A stretch of DNA of 64,000 nt from Streptomyces sp. NBC_01451 (lineage in GTDB: Bacteria > Actinomycetota > Actinomycetes > Streptomycetales > Streptomycetaceae), in assembly GCF_036227485.1 (NCBI RefSeq), contig NZ_CP109479.1, positions 8,122,001 to 8,186,000 on the forward strand, in the 5' to 3' direction. A program made the position numbers and the translations under genes. The notes under the pieces are model-generated. The model ran no database searches. It worked only from the letters and a program-made list of their open reading frames with translations, and had not been told where the DNA came from. Shown here piece after piece: positions 8,024-17,650 of the stretch. How positions within the stretch are numbered: position 1 is the stretch's first letter; each line of letters opens with the position of its first letter.

Positions 8024-9189
8024 AGATCGGCATCGTCTGCCCGTACTCCTGGGACGTGCCCGGCGGCGTCCAGTTCCACATCCGCGACCTGGCCGAGTAC
8101 TTCATCCGGCTGGGCCACGAGGTCTCCGTCCTCGCCCCGGCCGACGACGACACCCCGCTCCCGCCGTACGTCGTGTCGGCCGGCCGCGCGGTCCCGGTGC
8201 CGTACAACGGCTCGGTGGCCCGCCTGAACTTCGGTTTCCTGTCGGCCGCGAGGGTGCGGCGGTGGCTGCACGACGGCGAGTTCGACGTGATCCACATCCA
8301 TGAGCCGGCCTCGCCCTCACTGGGCCTGCTGGCCTGCTGGGCGGCCCAGGGCCCGATCGTGGCCACCTTCCACACCTCGAACCCGCGCTCCCGGGCCATG
8401 GTCGCCGCGTACTCGATGCTCCAGCCCGCCCTGGAGAAGATCAGCGCCCGGATCGCGGTGAGCGAGTACGCCCGGCGCACGCTGGTGGAACACCTCGGCG
8501 GCGACGCGGTCGTCATCCCGAACGGTGTCGACGTCGACTTCTTCGCCGGGGCCAAGCCGAAGCCCGAGTGGCAGGGCGGCACGATCGGATTCATCGGCCG
8601 CATCGACGAACCGCGCAAGGGACTGCCGGTCCTGATGAAGGCGCTCCCGAAGATCTTCGCCGCCCGCCCGGAGACGAGGCTGCTGGTCGCCGGCCGTGGA
8701 GACGAGGAGGAGGCGGTGGAGAGCCTGCCGCCGGAGATGCGCTCGCGGGTCGAGTTCCTGGGCATGGTCAGCGACGTGGACAAGGCCCGGCTGCTGCGCA
8801 GCGTGGACATGTACATCGCCCCCAACACCGGCGGGGAGAGCTTCGGGATCATCCTGGTCGAGGCGCTGTCTGCGGGCGCACCCGTCCTGGCCTCGGACCT
8901 CGACGCGTTCGCCCAGGTCCTGGACCAGGGAGCGGCGGGCGAACTGTTCACGAACGAGGACGCGGACGCCCTGGCCGACGCGGCCGTACGCCTGCTGGGC
9001 GACCCGGCCCGCCGGGACGAACTGCGGGAGCGGGGCAGCGCCCATGTACGGCGGTTCGACTGGTCGACGGTGGGGGCGGACATCCTGTCCGTGTACGAGA
9101 CGGTGACGGACGGTGCGACAGCCGTCGCGGCGGACGAGCGTACGGGTACGGGGCTGCGGGCGCGGCTGGGGCTGGCGGCCCGGGACTGA
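8020..9189 (+). CDS. pimA: GDP-mannose-dependent phosphatidylinositol mannosyltransferase
   Basis: 389-residue GT4 glycosyltransferase with two Rossmann domains. The N-terminus KIGIVCPYSWDVPGGVQFHI is typical of PimA. The C-terminal donor-binding domain holds RIDEPRKGLPVLMKALP and an E-x7-E motif (GGESFGIILVEA). It transfers the first mannose from GDP-Man to phosphatidylinositol. It is the third gene of the pgsA-patA-pimA operon, with a GTGA overlap upstream. A copy of the dispersed repeat follows downstream. Confidence 0.92.
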   Translation: MKIGIVCPYSWDVPGGVQFHIRDLAEYFIRLGHEVSVLAPADDDTPLPPYVVSAGRAVPVPYNGSVARLNFGFLSAARVRRWLHDGEFDVIHIHEPASPSLGLLACWAAQGPIVATFHTSNPRSRAMVAAYSMLQPALEKISARIAVSEYARRTLVEHLGGDAVVIPNGVDVDFFAGAKPKPEWQGGTIGFIGRIDEPRKGLPVLMKALPKIFAARPETRLLVAGRGDEEEAVESLPPEMRSRVEFLGMVSDVDKARLLRSVDMYIAPNTGGESFGIILVEALSAGAPVLASDLDAFAQVLDQGAAGELFTNEDADALADAAVRLLGDPARRDELRERGSAHVRRFDWSTVGADILSVYETVTDGATAVAADERTGTGLRARLGLAARD

Positions 9190-9227
9190 GGAGGACGCGC
9201 CCCCAGGTGTCGGCGCGGGCACCCACC

Positions 9228-9297
9228 AGCCCGTCCGGCGTTCGAGGACGAAGCCCGTTCAGGGCTGAAGCGGGGGTCTGGGGGCGCAGCCCTCAGG
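9228..9297 (+). repeat. Dispersed intergenic repeat, copy 2 (plus orientation)
   Basis: Same family as 1841-1908: head CCCGTCCGGCGTTCGAGGAC, then GAAGCGGGGGTCTGGGGGCG and a GCAGCC tail. The hairpin tail is weaker than in copy 1 (CTGGGGGCGCAGCCCTCAG). It lies between pimA and the LemA-like gene. Confidence 0.75.
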
Positions 9298-9355
9298 GAC
9301 GCCCAGGTGAAGGACTCCACGGAACCAGCGGAGCGCCCCTGTAGCCTTGCCGCCC

Positions 9356-9901
9356 GTGACCGCAACCCTCATCTGGATCCTTGTCGGGCTCGTCGCCGTC
9401 GGCCTCTACCTGAGCTGGACCGCAGGGCGGCTCGACCGTCTCCACGCCCGCATCGACGCCACCCGCGCCGGTCTCGACGCACAACTGCTGCGCCGGGCCT
9501 CGGTCGCCCAGGAACTGGCGACGTCGGGCGTCCTCGACCCGGCCGCCTCGATCGTGCTGTACGAGGCGGCGCACGCCGCCCGGCAGGCCGAGGAGGAGCA
9601 ACGGGAGGTCGCCGAGAGCGAGTTGAGCCAGGCACTGCGGGCCGTCTTCGGAGAGGCGGCGCAGGTCGAGGCGGTGCGGGAGGCGCCCGGCGGGGAGGCG
9701 GCGGCCCGTGAGCTCACCGAGGCGGTGCGCAGGGTGCCGATGGCCCGGCGGTTCCACAACGACATGGTGCGGGCGGCGCGGGCGTTGCGGCGGCATCGCA
9801 AGGTGCGGTGGTTCCGGCTGGCGGGGCATGCCCCGTTCCCGCTGGCGTTCGAGATGGACGACGAGCCGCCGACGGCACTGGCGGAGCGGACCCCGGTGTA
9901 A
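9356..9901 (+). CDS. LemA-like small membrane protein
   Basis: 181 residues. One N-terminal transmembrane helix (LIWILVGLVAVGLYLSWTAG) is followed by a helical domain, RLDRLHARIDATRAGLDAQLLRRASVAQEL, which resembles the LemA start. A C-terminal block (ARRFHNDMVRAARALRRHR, then HAPFPLAFEMDD) echoes the LemA pattern of a conserved RxYND segment and a final hydrophobic tail. The match is divergent. The GTG at 9356 has no Shine-Dalgarno sequence, but TAGCCT (9342-9347) lies 8 nt upstream, so it may be leaderless. Function unknown; it was placed here by context only between pimA and pdxS. Confidence 0.6.
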   Translation: MTATLIWILVGLVAVGLYLSWTAGRLDRLHARIDATRAGLDAQLLRRASVAQELATSGVLDPAASIVLYEAAHAARQAEEEQREVAESELSQALRAVFGEAAQVEAVREAPGGEAAARELTEAVRRVPMARRFHNDMVRAARALRRHRKVRWFRLAGHAPFPLAFEMDDEPPTALAERTPV

Positions 9902-10051
9902 GGACGGTCTCCTCGCCCCGCAGGACGGGCCGAGAATCCGCCCCGGCGGCGAAAACGATCCACCGGCTCCCCATTGGCCCTTGCTGTGGCCTGGTCCCCT
10001 CGCGTTTCCTCAGTACTGCAGCAACCCTCTTTCACCGAGTGAGGTCAAACC

Positions 10052-10966
10052 GTGTCCAGCACGCTCTCCAACTCCGCCCAGACGCCCGAAACCGGCACCG
10101 CCCGCGTGAAGCGCGGCATGGCCGAGCAGCTCAAGGGCGGTGTGATCATGGACGTGGTCAACGCCGAGCAGGCCAAGATCGCCGAGGACGCCGGCGCCGT
10201 CGCCGTCATGGCCCTGGAGCGCGTCCCGGCGGACATCCGCAAGGACGGCGGCGTGGCCCGTATGTCCGACCCGGACATGATCGAGGGCATCATCGAGGCC
10301 GTGTCCATCCCGGTCATGGCGAAGTCCCGCATCGGCCACTTCGTCGAGGCCCAGGTCCTGCAGTCCCTCGGCGTCGACTACATCGACGAGTCCGAGGTGC
10401 TGACCCCCGCCGACGAGGTCAACCACTCCGACAAGTGGGCCTTCACCACTCCCTTCGTCTGTGGCGCCACCAACCTCGGTGAGGCCCTGCGCCGTATCGC
10501 CGAGGGCGCCGCGATGATCCGCTCCAAGGGCGAGGCGGGCACCGGCAACGTCGTCGAGGCCGTCCGCCACCTGCGGCAGATCAAGAACGAGATCGCCCGT
10601 CTGCGCGGCTACGACAACAACGAGCTGTACGCCGCCGCCAAGGACCTGCGCGCCCCGTACGAGCTCGTCAAGGAGGTCGCCGAACTCGGCAAGCTGCCGG
10701 TCGTGCTGTTCTCCGCCGGCGGTGTGGCGACCCCCGCCGACGCCGCGCTCATGCGTCAGCTGGGCGCCGAGGGCGTCTTCGTCGGCTCCGGCATCTTCAA
10801 GTCCGGCGACCCGGCCAAGCGCGCCGCCGCCATCGTGAAGGCGACCACCTTCTACGACGACCCGAAGATCATCGCGGACGCGTCCCGCAACCTCGGCGAG
10901 GCCATGGTCGGCATCAACTGCGACACGCTGCCCGAGGCCGAGCGCTACGCGAACCGGGGCTGGTAG
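10052..10966 (+). CDS. pdxS: Pyridoxal 5'-phosphate synthase subunit PdxS
   Basis: 304-residue (beta/alpha)8 synthase. It makes PLP from ribose 5-phosphate, glyceraldehyde 3-phosphate and ammonia supplied by PdxT. Highly conserved blocks are [40 protein letters not shown], the catalytic-lysine region [13 protein letters not shown], and the phosphate-binding [20 protein letters not shown] and VGSGIF. The GTG at 10052 follows GAGTGAGG. pdxT begins 5 nt after its stop, so the two subunits are co-expressed. The 150 bp upstream hold no gene. Confidence 0.97.
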   Translation: MSSTLSNSAQTPETGTARVKRGMAEQLKGGVIMDVVNAEQAKIAEDAGAVAVMALERVPADIRKDGGVARMSDPDMIEGIIEAVSIPVMAKSRIGHFVEAQVLQSLGVDYIDESEVLTPADEVNHSDKWAFTTPFVCGATNLGEALRRIAEGAAMIRSKGEAGTGNVVEAVRHLRQIKNEIARLRGYDNNELYAAAKDLRAPYELVKEVAELGKLPVVLFSAGGVATPADAALMRQLGAEGVFVGSGIFKSGDPAKRAAAIVKATTFYDDPKIIADASRNLGEAMVGINCDTLPEAERYANRGW

Positions 10967-10971
10967 CACCC

Positions 10972-11613
10972 ATGTCACCCATGTACGACACCCCCGTCGT
11001 AGGGGTCCTGGCCCTCCAGGGCGACGTACAGGAGCACCTCATCGCCCTGGCCGAGGCGGACGCCCTGGCCAGGCCGGTGCGGCGCCCCGAGGAACTGGCC
11101 GAGGTGGACGGTCTGATCATCCCCGGCGGTGAGTCCACCACCATCTCCAAGCTGGCCGTCCTGTTCGGCGTGATGGAGCCCCTCCGCGCGCGCGTGCGCG
11201 CCGGAATGCCCGTCTACGGCACCTGCGCCGGCATGATCATGCTCGCCGACAAGATCCTCGACCCGCGCTCGGGGCAGGAGACCGTCGGCGGTATCGACAT
11301 GATCGTGCGCCGCAACGCCTTCGGACGACAGAACGAGTCCTTCGAAGCCGGGGTCGACGTGAAGGGCGTGGAGGGCGATCCTGTGGAGGGCGTCTTCATC
11401 CGTGCCCCCTGGGTCGAGTCCGTGGGCGCCGAGGCCGAGGTGCTCGCCGAGCACGCCGGTCACATCGTCGCCGTACGCCAGGGCAACGCGCTCGCCACGT
11501 CGTTCCACCCGGAACTGACCGGCGACCACCGCGTCCACTCCCTGTTCGTCGGCATGGTGCGGGCCCACATGGCACGCGCGGTGGGCGCGGACCGAACAGC
11601 GGAGTCCTTGTAG
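10972..11613 (+). CDS. pdxT: Pyridoxal 5'-phosphate synthase glutaminase subunit PdxT
   Basis: 213-residue class I glutaminase that feeds ammonia to PdxS. Visible are the oxyanion region IPGGESTT, the nucleophile Cys in YGTCAGMI, and the His-Glu pair in [13 protein letters not shown]. Two in-frame ATGs (10972 and 10981) are possible; the first was taken. A short hairpin (11615-11637) separates it from yebC. Confidence 0.96.
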   Translation: MSPMYDTPVVGVLALQGDVQEHLIALAEADALARPVRRPEELAEVDGLIIPGGESTTISKLAVLFGVMEPLRARVRAGMPVYGTCAGMIMLADKILDPRSGQETVGGIDMIVRRNAFGRQNESFEAGVDVKGVEGDPVEGVFIRAPWVESVGAEAEVLAEHAGHIVAVRQGNALATSFHPELTGDHRVHSLFVGMVRAHMARAVGADRTAESL

Positions 11614-11614
11614 G

Positions 11615-11637
11615 ATCTCTGGGGTTCGTACAGAGAT
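11615..11637. other. Short hairpin between pdxT and yebC
   Basis: ATCTCTG pairs with CAGAGAT around a 9-nt loop just after the pdxT stop. It is too short to be a convincing terminator, and could be an operator or a processing site. Confidence 0.3.
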
Positions 11638-11661
11638 GGGTTACGCGAAGGAGACAGGCAG

Positions 11662-12414
11662 ATGTCCGGCCACTCTAAATGGGCTACGACGAAGCACAAG
11701 AAGGCCGTGATCGACGCCAAGCGCGGCAAGCTCTTCGCGAAGATGATCAAAAACATCGAGGTCGCGGCACGTACGGGCGGCGCCGACCCGTCCGGCAACC
11801 CGACGCTGTTCGACGCCATCCAGAAGGCCAAGAAGAGCTCGGTCCCGAACAAGAACATCGACTCCGCGGTCAAGCGCGGAGCCGGCCTCGAAGCCGGTGG
11901 CGCCGACTACGAGACGATCATGTACGAGGGTTACGGCCCCAACGGTGTCGCGGTGCTCATCGAGTGCCTCACCGACAACCGCAACCGCGCCGCCTCGGAC
12001 GTCCGCGTCGCCATGACCCGCAACGGCGGCAACATGGCCGACCCCGGTTCCGTCTCGTACCTCTTCAACCGCAAGGGCGTCATCGTCGTCCCCAAGGGTG
12101 AGCTGGCCGAGGACGACGTCCTGGGCGCCGTGCTGGAGGCGGGTGCCGAGGAGGTCAACGACCACGGCGAGTCCTTCGAGGTCATCTCCGAGGCCACCGA
12201 CCTGGTCGCGGTGCGCACCGCGCTCCAGGAGGCCGGCATCGACTACGACTCCGCCGACGCCAACTTCGTCCCGACCATGCAGGTCGAACTGGACGAGGAG
12301 GGCGCCAGGAAGATCTTCAAGCTGATCGACGCGCTGGAGGACAGCGACGACGTGCAGAACGTCTTCGCCAACTTCGACGTCAGCGACGAGGTCATGGAGA
12401 AGGTCGACGCGTAG
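11662..12414 (+). CDS. yebC: YebC/PmpR family protein (TACO1-like)
   Basis: 250-residue cytoplasmic protein that starts with the family hallmark [20 protein letters not shown]. It continues with GRGNxxSxxxK-like and [20 protein letters not shown] blocks. Family members act as transcription regulators or as translation factors that relieve ribosome stalling; which applies here cannot be read from sequence. Genomic linkage to ruvCAB is conserved widely. AGGAGA lies 10 nt upstream of the ATG. A strong terminator follows. Confidence 0.95.
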   Translation: MSGHSKWATTKHKKAVIDAKRGKLFAKMIKNIEVAARTGGADPSGNPTLFDAIQKAKKSSVPNKNIDSAVKRGAGLEAGGADYETIMYEGYGPNGVAVLIECLTDNRNRAASDVRVAMTRNGGNMADPGSVSYLFNRKGVIVVPKGELAEDDVLGAVLEAGAEEVNDHGESFEVISEATDLVAVRTALQEAGIDYDSADANFVPTMQVELDEEGARKIFKLIDALEDSDDVQNVFANFDVSDEVMEKVDA

Positions 12415-12437
12415 CTGCGGCGCGAAGCGAGCGGTTC

Positions 12438-12473
12438 CGGCGGGCCGGTGGGACACGTCCTACCGGCCCGCCG
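12438..12473 (+). terminator. Terminator after yebC
   Basis: A 12-bp GC stem (12438-12449 with 12462-12473) lies 24 nt after the yebC stop. It separates yebC from the damage-inducible promoter of ruvC that starts 4 nt later. Confidence 0.75.
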
Positions 12474-12476
12474 CCG

Positions 12477-12499
12477 TTGTCAGTGGCAGCGGATAGCCT
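12477..12499 (+). promoter_or_regulatory. RecA-NDp type (PafBC) DNA-damage promoter of ruvCA
   Basis: TTGTCAGTG (12477-12485), 8 nt, then TAGCCT (12494-12499). This matches the RecA-NDp consensus TTGTCRGTG-N8-TANNNT. That promoter class drives LexA-independent SOS genes in mycobacteria through the PafBC activator. The predicted transcript start near 12506 gives a 50-nt leader to ruvC. The same motif precedes rarA and priA in this window. Confidence 0.8.
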
Positions 12500-12555
12500 G
12501 ACGGCAGTCAAAGATCACCGTCGACGGACCGCGACCGGACAGAGGGGTGGGGCGG

Positions 12556-13191
12556 GTGCGCGTACTCGGAGTGGACCCGGGACTGACCCGATGCGGCATC
12601 GGTGTCGTCGAGGGCGTCCCCGGGCGCCCGTTGACGATGGTCGGCGTCGGTGTCGTACGTACCCCCGCCGATGCCGAACTGGGGCTGCGGCTCGTCGCGA
12701 TCGAGCAGGGCATCGAGGAGTGGCTCGACGAGCACCGGCCCGAATTCGTCGCCGTGGAGCGGGTGTTCAGCCAGCACAACGTCCGTACGGTGATGGGCAC
12801 GGCCCAGGCCAGCGCCGTCGCGATGCTGTGTGCCGCCCGGCGCGGCATCCCCGTCGCGCTGCACACCCCCAGCGAGGTCAAGGCCGCCGTCACCGGCAGC
12901 GGACGGGCCGACAAGGCCCAGGTCGGCGCGATGGTGACCCGGCTGCTCCGGCTCGACGCGCCCCCCAAACCGGCCGACGCGGCCGACGCCCTCGCGCTCG
13001 CCATCTGCCACATCTGGCGCGCACCCGCCCAGACGCGCCTTCAGCAGGCCGTCGCGCAGAACCGGTTCCAGCAGGCCGTCGCCCTCCACAAGGCGCAGGC
13101 CGCCAGAGCCACCGCATCGCCAACAGCATCCGCATCGCCGTCCGCACCCGCATCACCAACTGCACCCGCCTCGAAAGGCCGCCCCGCATGA
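12556..13191 (+). CDS. ruvC: Holliday junction resolvase RuvC
   Basis: 211-residue RNase H-fold endonuclease that cleaves four-way junctions during recombination. Acidic active-site residues are visible in [24 protein letters not shown] and the C-terminal [12 protein letters not shown]. The GTG at 12556 is preferred (GAGGGGT 7 nt upstream) over the GTG at 12547, which has no usable ribosome site. The last ~45 residues are an unusual Ala/Ser/Pro/Thr-rich tail beyond the family core. The stop overlaps the ruvA ATG. Confidence 0.95.
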   Translation: MRVLGVDPGLTRCGIGVVEGVPGRPLTMVGVGVVRTPADAELGLRLVAIEQGIEEWLDEHRPEFVAVERVFSQHNVRTVMGTAQASAVAMLCAARRGIPVALHTPSEVKAAVTGSGRADKAQVGAMVTRLLRLDAPPKPADAADALALAICHIWRAPAQTRLQQAVAQNRFQQAVALHKAQAARATASPTASASPSAPASPTAPASKGRPA

Positions 13192-13796
13192 TCGCCTTCG
13201 TCAGCGGCCCGGTCGCCGCCCTCGCCCCCGACTCCGCGGTGGTCGAGGTGGGCGGGATCGGCATCGCCGTCCAGTGCGCCCCCAACACCCTGTCCGGACT
13301 CAGGATGGGACAGCAGGCCAGACTCGCCACCTCCCTGGTGGTCCGCGAGGACTCGCTGACCCTGTACGGCTTCCAGGACGACGACGAGCGGCAGACCTTC
13401 GAGCTGCTCCAGACGGCGAGCGGTGTCGGCCCCCGCCTGGCCCAGGCCATGCTGGCCGTCCACTCGCCGGACGCCCTGCGCCGCGCGGTGTCCACAGCGG
13501 ACGAGAAGGCGCTGATCGCCGTGCCCGGTATCGGCAAGAGGGGTGCCCAGAAGCTTCTCCTGGAACTGAAGGACCGCCTCGGCGCACCCCTCGGCACCGG
13601 CCCCGCCATCGGCTCCCCGGTCACCACCGGCTGGCGCGACCAACTGCACGCGGCCCTGATCGGCCTCGGGTACGCGACCCGCGAGGCCGACGAGGCGGTG
13701 GCCGCCGTGGCACCCCAGGCCGAGGCCGCAGAAGGCGCCCCCCAGGTGGGCCAGCTGCTGAAGGCGGCCCTGCAGACCCTCAACAGAGCCCGCTGA
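13188..13796 (+). CDS. ruvA: Holliday junction branch-migration protein RuvA
   Basis: 202 residues. It has an N-terminal OB fold ([12 protein letters not shown]), two helix-hairpin-helix motifs ([14 protein letters not shown] and [19 protein letters not shown]), and a C-terminal domain III ([16 protein letters not shown]) that contacts RuvB. It binds junctions as a tetramer and recruits the RuvB motor. It overlaps ruvC by 4 nt, while 187 bp separate it from ruvB. Confidence 0.96.
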   Translation: MIAFVSGPVAALAPDSAVVEVGGIGIAVQCAPNTLSGLRMGQQARLATSLVVREDSLTLYGFQDDDERQTFELLQTASGVGPRLAQAMLAVHSPDALRRAVSTADEKALIAVPGIGKRGAQKLLLELKDRLGAPLGTGPAIGSPVTTGWRDQLHAALIGLGYATREADEAVAAVAPQAEAAEGAPQVGQLLKAALQTLNRAR

Positions 13797-13983
13797 CCGA
13801 AGGGGCTGCCGGCCGCGCGGGAGCCCACCGACCTGGGGCGACCCCACCGCCGTACGCCTCTCCGCACGAACCACCCGACCGACCGCGACCGCGAGGCACA
13901 CGCATGCTGTGCCGTTCCGGGGGGCGACCCCCGGGACCCCCCGGCCGACACGCGCACCCGGCGCACCCAGCTAGGAGAACGCA

Positions 13984-15057
13984 GTGAACTGGGACGACAC
14001 GACCGACGAGAGCACCGCCCCCGAGCGGCTCGTCGCCGCGTCCGCCGACGGCGAGGACCAGGCCGTCGAGGCCGCCCTGCGTCCCAAGGACCTGGACGAG
14101 TTCATCGGCCAGGAGAAGGTCCGCGAGCAGCTCGACCTCGTCCTGCGCGCCGCACGCGCGCGTGGCGCCACCGCCGACCACGTGCTGCTCTCCGGTGCCC
14201 CCGGCCTCGGCAAGACCACCCTCTCGATGATCATCGCGGCCGAGATGGCAGCCCCCATCCGCATCACCAGCGGCCCCGCCATTCAGCACGCCGGTGACCT
14301 CGCGGCGATCCTCTCCTCCCTCCAGGAGGGAGAGGTCCTCTTCCTCGACGAGATCCACCGCATGTCCCGGCCCGCCGAGGAGATGCTCTACATGGCGATG
14401 GAGGACTTCCGCGTCGACGTGATCGTCGGCAAGGGCCCCGGCGCCACCGCCATCCCCCTCGAACTGCCCCCGTTCACACTGGTCGGCGCCACCACGCGCG
14501 CGGGACTGCTGCCGCCCCCGCTGCGCGACCGCTTCGGCTTCACCGCCCACATGGAGTTCTACGAACCGGCCGAGCTGGAGCGCGTCATCCACCGCTCCGC
14601 GAACCTCCTCGACGTGGAGATCGGTGCCGACGGCGCCGCCGAGATCGCCGGCCGCTCACGCGGCACCCCCCGAATCGCCAACCGCCTGCTGCGCCGCGTC
14701 CGGGACTACGCGCAGGTGAAGGCCGACGGCATCATCACGCGCGACATCGCGCAGGCGGCCCTGAAGGTCTACGAGGTCGACGCCCGCGGACTCGACCGCC
14801 TCGACAGAGGTGTCCTCGAAGCGCTGCTCAAGCTGTTCGGCGGCGGCCCGGTCGGGCTCTCGACACTGGCCGTCGCGGTGGGGGAGGAGCGGGAGACCGT
14901 CGAGGAGGTCGCCGAGCCCTTCCTCGTACGGGAGGGACTGCTCGCCCGTACCCCGCGCGGACGAGTCGCGACGCCCGCCGCATGGGCGCATCTCGGCCTC
15001 ACGCCGCCCCGTTCCACAACGGGGGGAAGCGGACAACAGGACCTGTTCGGGGCGTGA
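13984..15057 (+). CDS. ruvB: Holliday junction branch-migration ATPase RuvB
   Basis: 357-residue AAA+ helicase. It has Walker [10 protein letters not shown], Walker B LFLDEIHR, a sensor 1 region ([20 protein letters not shown]), an arginine finger [15 protein letters not shown] and a C-terminal winged helix ([24 protein letters not shown]). The GTG at 13984 follows AGGAGA. It probably shares the ruvC damage promoter by read-through, since no terminator is obvious in the 187-bp gap. Confidence 0.97.
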   Translation: MNWDDTTDESTAPERLVAASADGEDQAVEAALRPKDLDEFIGQEKVREQLDLVLRAARARGATADHVLLSGAPGLGKTTLSMIIAAEMAAPIRITSGPAIQHAGDLAAILSSLQEGEVLFLDEIHRMSRPAEEMLYMAMEDFRVDVIVGKGPGATAIPLELPPFTLVGATTRAGLLPPPLRDRFGFTAHMEFYEPAELERVIHRSANLLDVEIGADGAAEIAGRSRGTPRIANRLLRRVRDYAQVKADGIITRDIAQAALKVYEVDARGLDRLDRGVLEALLKLFGGGPVGLSTLAVAVGEERETVEEVAEPFLVREGLLARTPRGRVATPAAWAHLGLTPPRSTTGGSGQQDLFGA

Positions 15058-15104
15058 GGGCGCGGCTGCTCGCAGGCTCAGGAACCGTGGTGCCATGCTG
15101 AGCG

Positions 15105-15134
15105 TTGTTCCTTGAGTGCGGACTCGCTTAGACT
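15105..15134 (+). promoter_or_regulatory. Candidate vegetative promoter of yajC-secDF-apt
   Basis: TTGTTC (15105-15110), 18 nt, then TAGACT (15129-15134). This is a reasonable match to the Streptomyces housekeeping consensus. It would give a leader of about 95 nt before yajC. Confidence 0.4.
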
Positions 15135-15232
15135 CCGCCGATGCCGCCTTTGCAACTTCCTAGGTGGCGCCGACCACACCCCCATCCACCAGGCCGCTCA
15201 CCGACGCGGTAGTGCGAAGGAAATCCCGTCCC

Positions 15233-15736
15233 GTGAATATCGTGACCCTCCTCCCGTTCATCGTGCTCATCGGGGCCATGTTCCTGATGACCCGCTCGGC
15301 CAAGCGCAAGCAGCAGGCCGCCGCGCAGATGCGCAACGACATGCAGCCCGGTACCGGTGTCCGCACGATCGGGGGCATGTACGCGACGGTCAAGGAGGTC
15401 AACGAGGAGACGGTCCTCCTTGACGCGGGCCCGGGTGTGGAGCTGCTGTTCGCGAAGAACTCCATCGGCGCAGTCCTCGGCGACGACGAGTACAACCGCA
15501 TCGTCCACGGCATCGAGCACGACCTGAAGACCGACGAAGCCGTCGTCCCCGACGACGCCTCCTCCCTCACCGAGACCGACGAGCCCTCCGACGACGCTTC
15601 CGCCGCCTCCGACGACAAGCCCATCGACCTCGGCAAGAAGGACGCGGCCGACGAGCCGGCCGACGAGACCGAGGCCGCCGAGGTGAAGGCGGAAGAAGAG
15701 CCGAAGAAGATCGACGGCGAGTCCGACGCGAAGTAG
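15233..15736 (+). CDS. yajC: Preprotein translocase subunit YajC
   Basis: 167 residues. The N-terminal membrane helix NIVTLLPFIVLIGAMFLMTR is followed by RSAKRKQQAAAQMRNDMQPG and the conserved core GTGVRTIGGMYATVKEVNEETVLLDAGPGVELLF. A long acidic, charged tail (about residues 100-167) follows. It associates with SecDF in the holotranslocon. The GTG at 15233 was chosen because the membrane helix begins at once; an in-frame start at 15164 would add 23 unlikely residues. Confidence 0.94.
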   Translation: MNIVTLLPFIVLIGAMFLMTRSAKRKQQAAAQMRNDMQPGTGVRTIGGMYATVKEVNEETVLLDAGPGVELLFAKNSIGAVLGDDEYNRIVHGIEHDLKTDEAVVPDDASSLTETDEPSDDASAASDDKPIDLGKKDAADEPADETEAAEVKAEEEPKKIDGESDAK

Positions 15737-15882
15737 CCGTGTTCCGGGGGAGGAGCGCGGCGCGATCCGCTCGCGTCCCGTACCCCCGGCACGTGCGGTT
15801 CTCGCAGGGAGTCCCGACACCATGTCATGGCCGCCGGCCGCGCTGACCCGGCGCGAGGCGGCCCGAGAGGGAGTACGAGAAG

Positions 15883-17649
15883 GTGGCAGCACCTAAGAAG
15901 GGCCGGAGCGCAAGCTCCCAGAGCAAGCCAGGACGCTCGCTGGCCCTCATTCTGATCGCCATCGTGGCGCTCACCGGAGGCATGTTCCTCTCGGGGCACA
16001 CGACTCCGCGTCTCGGCATCGACCTGGCCGGCGGTACGAGCATCACGCTCACGGCGAAGAACGAGCCGGGCCAGCCGAACGCGATCAACAAGACCAACAT
16101 GGACACCGCGGTCGACATCATGAACCGCCGTGTCAACGGTCTTGGCGTCTCCGAGGCCGAGGTTCAGACCCAGGGATCCGACAACATCATTGTCAACATC
16201 CCCAAGGGCACGAACTCGAAGCAGGCCCGGGAACAGGTCGGCACCACCGCCAAGCTCTACTTCCGTCCCGTGCTGGCCCTGGAGGTGCAGGGCGTCGCCG
16301 CGACGGCCAGCCCCACGCCGAGCGCGAGCACGTCCGGCAGCCCTTCGCCGTCGGCCTCGGCGACGGGCGACAAGGCGACCTCGACGTCGTCCGGCTCGCC
16401 CAGCCCGTCGGCCAGCACCACCTCGCAGGGCCGCCCGGTTTCCGACGCCCTGAAGGCCGACGCGACCCCGTCGCCGAGCACCACGCCGTCCGCGACGACC
16501 AGCGCCTCGCCCTCCGCGAGTGCCACCCCTGACGCGGCCACCGCGGCGCTCCAGGCGAAGTACGCGGCGCTCGACTGCACCAAGAAGGCCGTCCGCGCCG
16601 TCACCGGTGACGGCGTCAAGCCCAGCGATCCCACCGTGGCCTGCGGCAAGGACTCGCAGGGGCAGTGGCAGAAGTTCATCCTCGGCCCGGCCGAGGTGTC
16701 CGGCACCGAGGTCAAGAAGGCCCAGGCCGTCTTCGACACGCAGGGTGCCGCGGGCTGGCAGGTCACCATGGACTTCACGTCCAAGGGGAGCAAGCAGTTC
16801 GCGGAGGTCACCGGCCGCCTCGCGCAGAACCAGGCCCCGCAGAACGAGTTCGGCATCGTCCTGGACGGTGAGGTCGTCTCCAACCCGTACGTGAGCACAT
16901 CGATCGCTGGTGGCTCCGCCCAGATCTCCGGCAGCTTCGACCAGACCGAGGCCCAGGACCTGGCCAACATGCTGTCGTACGGCGCGCTCCCGCTCACCTT
17001 CCACGAGTCGAGCGTCAGCACGGTGAGCCCCGCGCTCGGCGGCGAGCAGCTGCACGCGGGTCTGATCGCGGGCGCGATCGGCCTGGGCCTGGTCGTCATC
17101 TACCTGGTGGTCTACTACCGGGGTCTGTCGACCGTCGCCATCGCCTCCCTGCTGGTCTCCGCCGCCCTCACGTACGTGATCATGGCGCTGCTCGGTCCGG
17201 CCATCGGCTTCGCGCTGAACCTGCCGGCCGTCTGCGGAGCGATCGTCGCGATCGGTATCACCGCGGACTCGTTCATCGTGTTCTTCGAACGCATCCGGGA
17301 CGAGATCCGCGAGGGCCGTACGCTGCGGCCCGCCGTCGAGCGGGCCTGGCCGCGCGCCCGGCGCACCATCCTGGTCTCCGACTTCGTGTCCTTCCTGGCT
17401 GCCGCGGTGCTCTTCATCGTCACCGTCGGCAAGGTCCAGGGCTTCGCGTTCACGCTCGGTCTGACCACCCTGCTCGACGTGGTCGTCGTCTTCTTCTTCA
17501 CCAAGCCGCTGATGACGATCCTCGCCCGCAAGAAGTTCTTCGCGGAGGGCCACCGATGGTCCGGCCTCGACCCGCAGCGCCTGGGCGCCAAACCGCCGCT
17601 CCGTCGCACCCGTCGCGCGTCCGCGCCCGTCGACATGAAGGAGGCGTGA
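15883..17649 (+). CDS. secD: Protein translocase subunit SecD
   Basis: 588-residue RND-type subunit that uses proton motive force to pull secreted proteins through SecYEG. After TM1 the periplasmic P1 begins (LGIDLAGGTSITLTAKN). A C-terminal bundle of five helices includes GAIVAIGITADSFIVFFERIRDEIREG. Between P1 halves lies an insertion of about 80 residues (near 142-222) made almost wholly of Ser, Pro, Thr and Ala, probably an extracytoplasmic linker. The GTG start is preceded by GAGAGGGAG. secF starts 1 nt after the stop. Confidence 0.96.
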   Translation: MAAPKKGRSASSQSKPGRSLALILIAIVALTGGMFLSGHTTPRLGIDLAGGTSITLTAKNEPGQPNAINKTNMDTAVDIMNRRVNGLGVSEAEVQTQGSDNIIVNIPKGTNSKQAREQVGTTAKLYFRPVLALEVQGVAATASPTPSASTSGSPSPSASATGDKATSTSSGSPSPSASTTSQGRPVSDALKADATPSPSTTPSATTSASPSASATPDAATAALQAKYAALDCTKKAVRAVTGDGVKPSDPTVACGKDSQGQWQKFILGPAEVSGTEVKKAQAVFDTQGAAGWQVTMDFTSKGSKQFAEVTGRLAQNQAPQNEFGIVLDGEVVSNPYVSTSIAGGSAQISGSFDQTEAQDLANMLSYGALPLTFHESSVSTVSPALGGEQLHAGLIAGAIGLGLVVIYLVVYYRGLSTVAIASLLVSAALTYVIMALLGPAIGFALNLPAVCGAIVAIGITADSFIVFFERIRDEIREGRTLRPAVERAWPRARRTILVSDFVSFLAAAVLFIVTVGKVQGFAFTLGLTTLLDVVVVFFFTKPLMTILARKKFFAEGHRWSGLDPQRLGAKPPLRRTRRASAPVDMKEA

Positions 17650-17650
17650 G

